From assembly GCA_003562075.1 (NCBI GenBank), contig PWWP01000247.1, positions 1 to 33,900 on the forward strand: a DNA stretch of 33,900 bases. The letters run 5' to 3'. This stretch comes from Gemmatimonadota bacterium. GTDB taxonomy: Bacteria > Gemmatimonadota > Gemmatimonadetes > Longimicrobiales > Gaopeijiaceae. The notes beneath the pieces were generated by a model. It ran no database searches. It was not told the origin of the DNA and saw only the letters and a list, made by a program, of their open reading frames with translations. Below are positions 33,865 through 33,900 of this stretch, in pieces. The number at the start of each line of letters is the position of its first letter. The first letter of the stretch is position 1. A program made the translations under genes and the position numbers.

Positions 33865-33900
33865 AATACGACGGCAACGGCTTGTGTGCGAGTGCCAACC

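Overview
This is a high-GC, gene-dense stretch of a diderm bacterial chromosome. The organism looks like a Gemmatimonadota-type bacterium, but that is inference. The signs are a SusD-like fragment, a Kdo kinase (so an LPS outer membrane), outer-membrane beta-barrels, lipoproteins, an S9 peptidase of the glutamyl-endopeptidase type, many long Pro/Gly/acidic linkers and strong GC-driven codon use. No tRNA, rRNA, CRISPR array, insertion sequence or prophage gene is visible.

Left part (1-11100): the tail of a SusD/RagB nutrient-binding lipoprotein ends at a strong hairpin. A gamma-glutamyltransferase and a D-amino-acid aminotransferase follow on the + strand. Facing them is a minus-strand run: a secreted class-C beta-lactamase-like serine hydrolase, a 1605-residue composite protein (signal peptide, TPRs, glycosidase-like barrel, sugar-binding-like domain, Gly/Asp linker, more TPRs, C-terminal outer-membrane beta-barrel), and MenH of menaquinone synthesis. 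A small lipoprotein with its own promoter-like site and terminator-like hairpin lies upstream.

Middle (11218-24485): a tightly packed minus-strand block that looks like one operon: short asparaginase, two bacterial-PH membrane proteins (YdbS/YdbT type), then serB, serA and a serC-like aminotransferase (the whole phosphoserine route to serine), and a small membrane protein, several joined by overlaps. After a divergent outer-membrane barrel gene come a tandem universal stress protein, prmA, a short HPF/RaiA-type ribosome factor, a SprT-like zinc protease, and thrB-thrC (homoserine to threonine).

Right part (24526-33900): a conserved secreted lipoprotein of unknown role is followed by an 805-base gene-free gap. 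The gap holds a tandem array of about 138-bp units (four full copies plus a partial one), capped by an inverted copy of part of the unit that abuts the stop codon of the S9 peptidase gene. Beyond are a Na/phosphate cotransporter with a PhoU-like tail, a family-2-like glycosyltransferase coupled to a Kdo kinase (LPS core), and, at the right edge, a protein that reads as a TssB-TssC fusion, the sheath of a type VI or related contractile injection system.

The most unusual items are the composite TPR/glycosidase/beta-barrel protein, which resembles an exopolysaccharide export pore fused to its own glycan-processing enzyme; the single-chain TssB-TssC sheath protein; and the structured intergenic repeat array. 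Functions are read from motifs by eye; no database search was run.
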